Source: VMDJ01 sp965659945 (GTDB taxonomy: Bacteria > Pseudomonadota > Gammaproteobacteria > Chromatiales > Chromatiaceae). From it: a stretch of DNA of 23,505 nucleotides. The stretch is from the NCBI GenBank assembly GCA_965659945.1, contig CBFHYJ010000021.1:1-23505 (forward strand), given 5' to 3'. The notes under the pieces were generated by a model. The model did no database searches, was not told the DNA's origin, and saw nothing but the letters and a program-made list of their open reading frames with translations. Position numbers and translations under genes: made by a program. Positions within the stretch are counted from its first letter, which is position 1. Every line of letters begins with the position of its first letter. Shown here in pieces: positions 23,483 through 23,505 of this stretch.

Positions 23483-23505
23483 ATGGCAAACGTTCTGGTC
23501 TTAAA
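23483..23505 (+). CDS. Possible start of an AzoR-like FMN-dependent azoreductase, cut by the window end
   Basis: Only seven full codons are visible (MANVLVL, then a partial codon likely K). E. coli AzoR begins MSKVLVLKSS, so this may be the same family, but seven residues are far too few to be sure. The candidate promoter and leader hairpin upstream support that a gene starts here. The nearest AGAGG is about 12 bases before the ATG, which is long for a ribosome site. Confidence 0.3.

Overview
This window is ordinary core-genome DNA of a gammaproteobacterium. I estimate roughly 45-50% GC by eye. The evidence is a system I cytochrome c maturation operon, the pilT-yggS-proC-yggT-yggU-DUF4426 neighbourhood that I recall from Pseudomonas and relatives, rimK, AmpG and exonuclease III. 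I cannot name the genus. I see no insertion sequence, prophage, CRISPR array, toxin-antitoxin pair or integrase. No gene-free stretch exceeds 300 bases; the longest is about 210.

Layout. Bases 1-5448 (+) hold the distal part of a ccm operon: ccmC (5' end outside the window), ccmD, ccmE, ccmF, ccmG/dsbE, ccmH and ccmI. Most junctions are 4-base ATGA overlaps. Together they deliver heme to CcmE, reduce apocytochrome thiols and ligate heme in the periplasm. A tRNA-Arg(CCG) follows at 5501-5577, then a lone mmsA (5714-7216, +). A pirin gene (7381-8085, -) converges with mmsA. A two-gene operon (8295-9648, +) pairs a retropepsin-like 'ATP-dependent zinc protease' family gene with rimK; its likely terminator lies inside the 3' end of the opposing gene. 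A coupled minus-strand pair follows: a soluble PQQ-type aldose dehydrogenase and an exported histidine phosphatase (9651-11272). A small conserved protein with a CxxC motif and no known function is at 11315-11680 (+).

Bases 11666-14700 (-) are a tightly packed molybdenum cofactor operon read moaB-moeA-moaD-moaE-mobA; moaA and moaC are not here. Next are a PyrK-type flavin/2Fe-2S reductase subunit (14806-15669, +) with no partner pyrD beside it, and pilT (15666-16709, -), convergent with it. Divergent from pilT is yggS-proC-yggT-yggU-DUF4426 (16815-19675, +). Facing it is the operon xth-ampG-TauE/SafE-like (19665-22652, -). Divergent from xth is pyrE (22687-23325, +), followed by a strong intrinsic terminator. 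The last bases may hold the promoter, leader and first codons of an azoreductase-like gene.

No convincing new multi-gene system is visible. The points most worth a second look are the orphan PyrK-like gene, a possible shared -10 region between xth and pyrE with xth perhaps leaderless, two mutually exclusive inverted repeats before mmsA, the absence of metX/metW and pilU from their familiar places, and repeats plus a hairpin in front of the truncated last gene.
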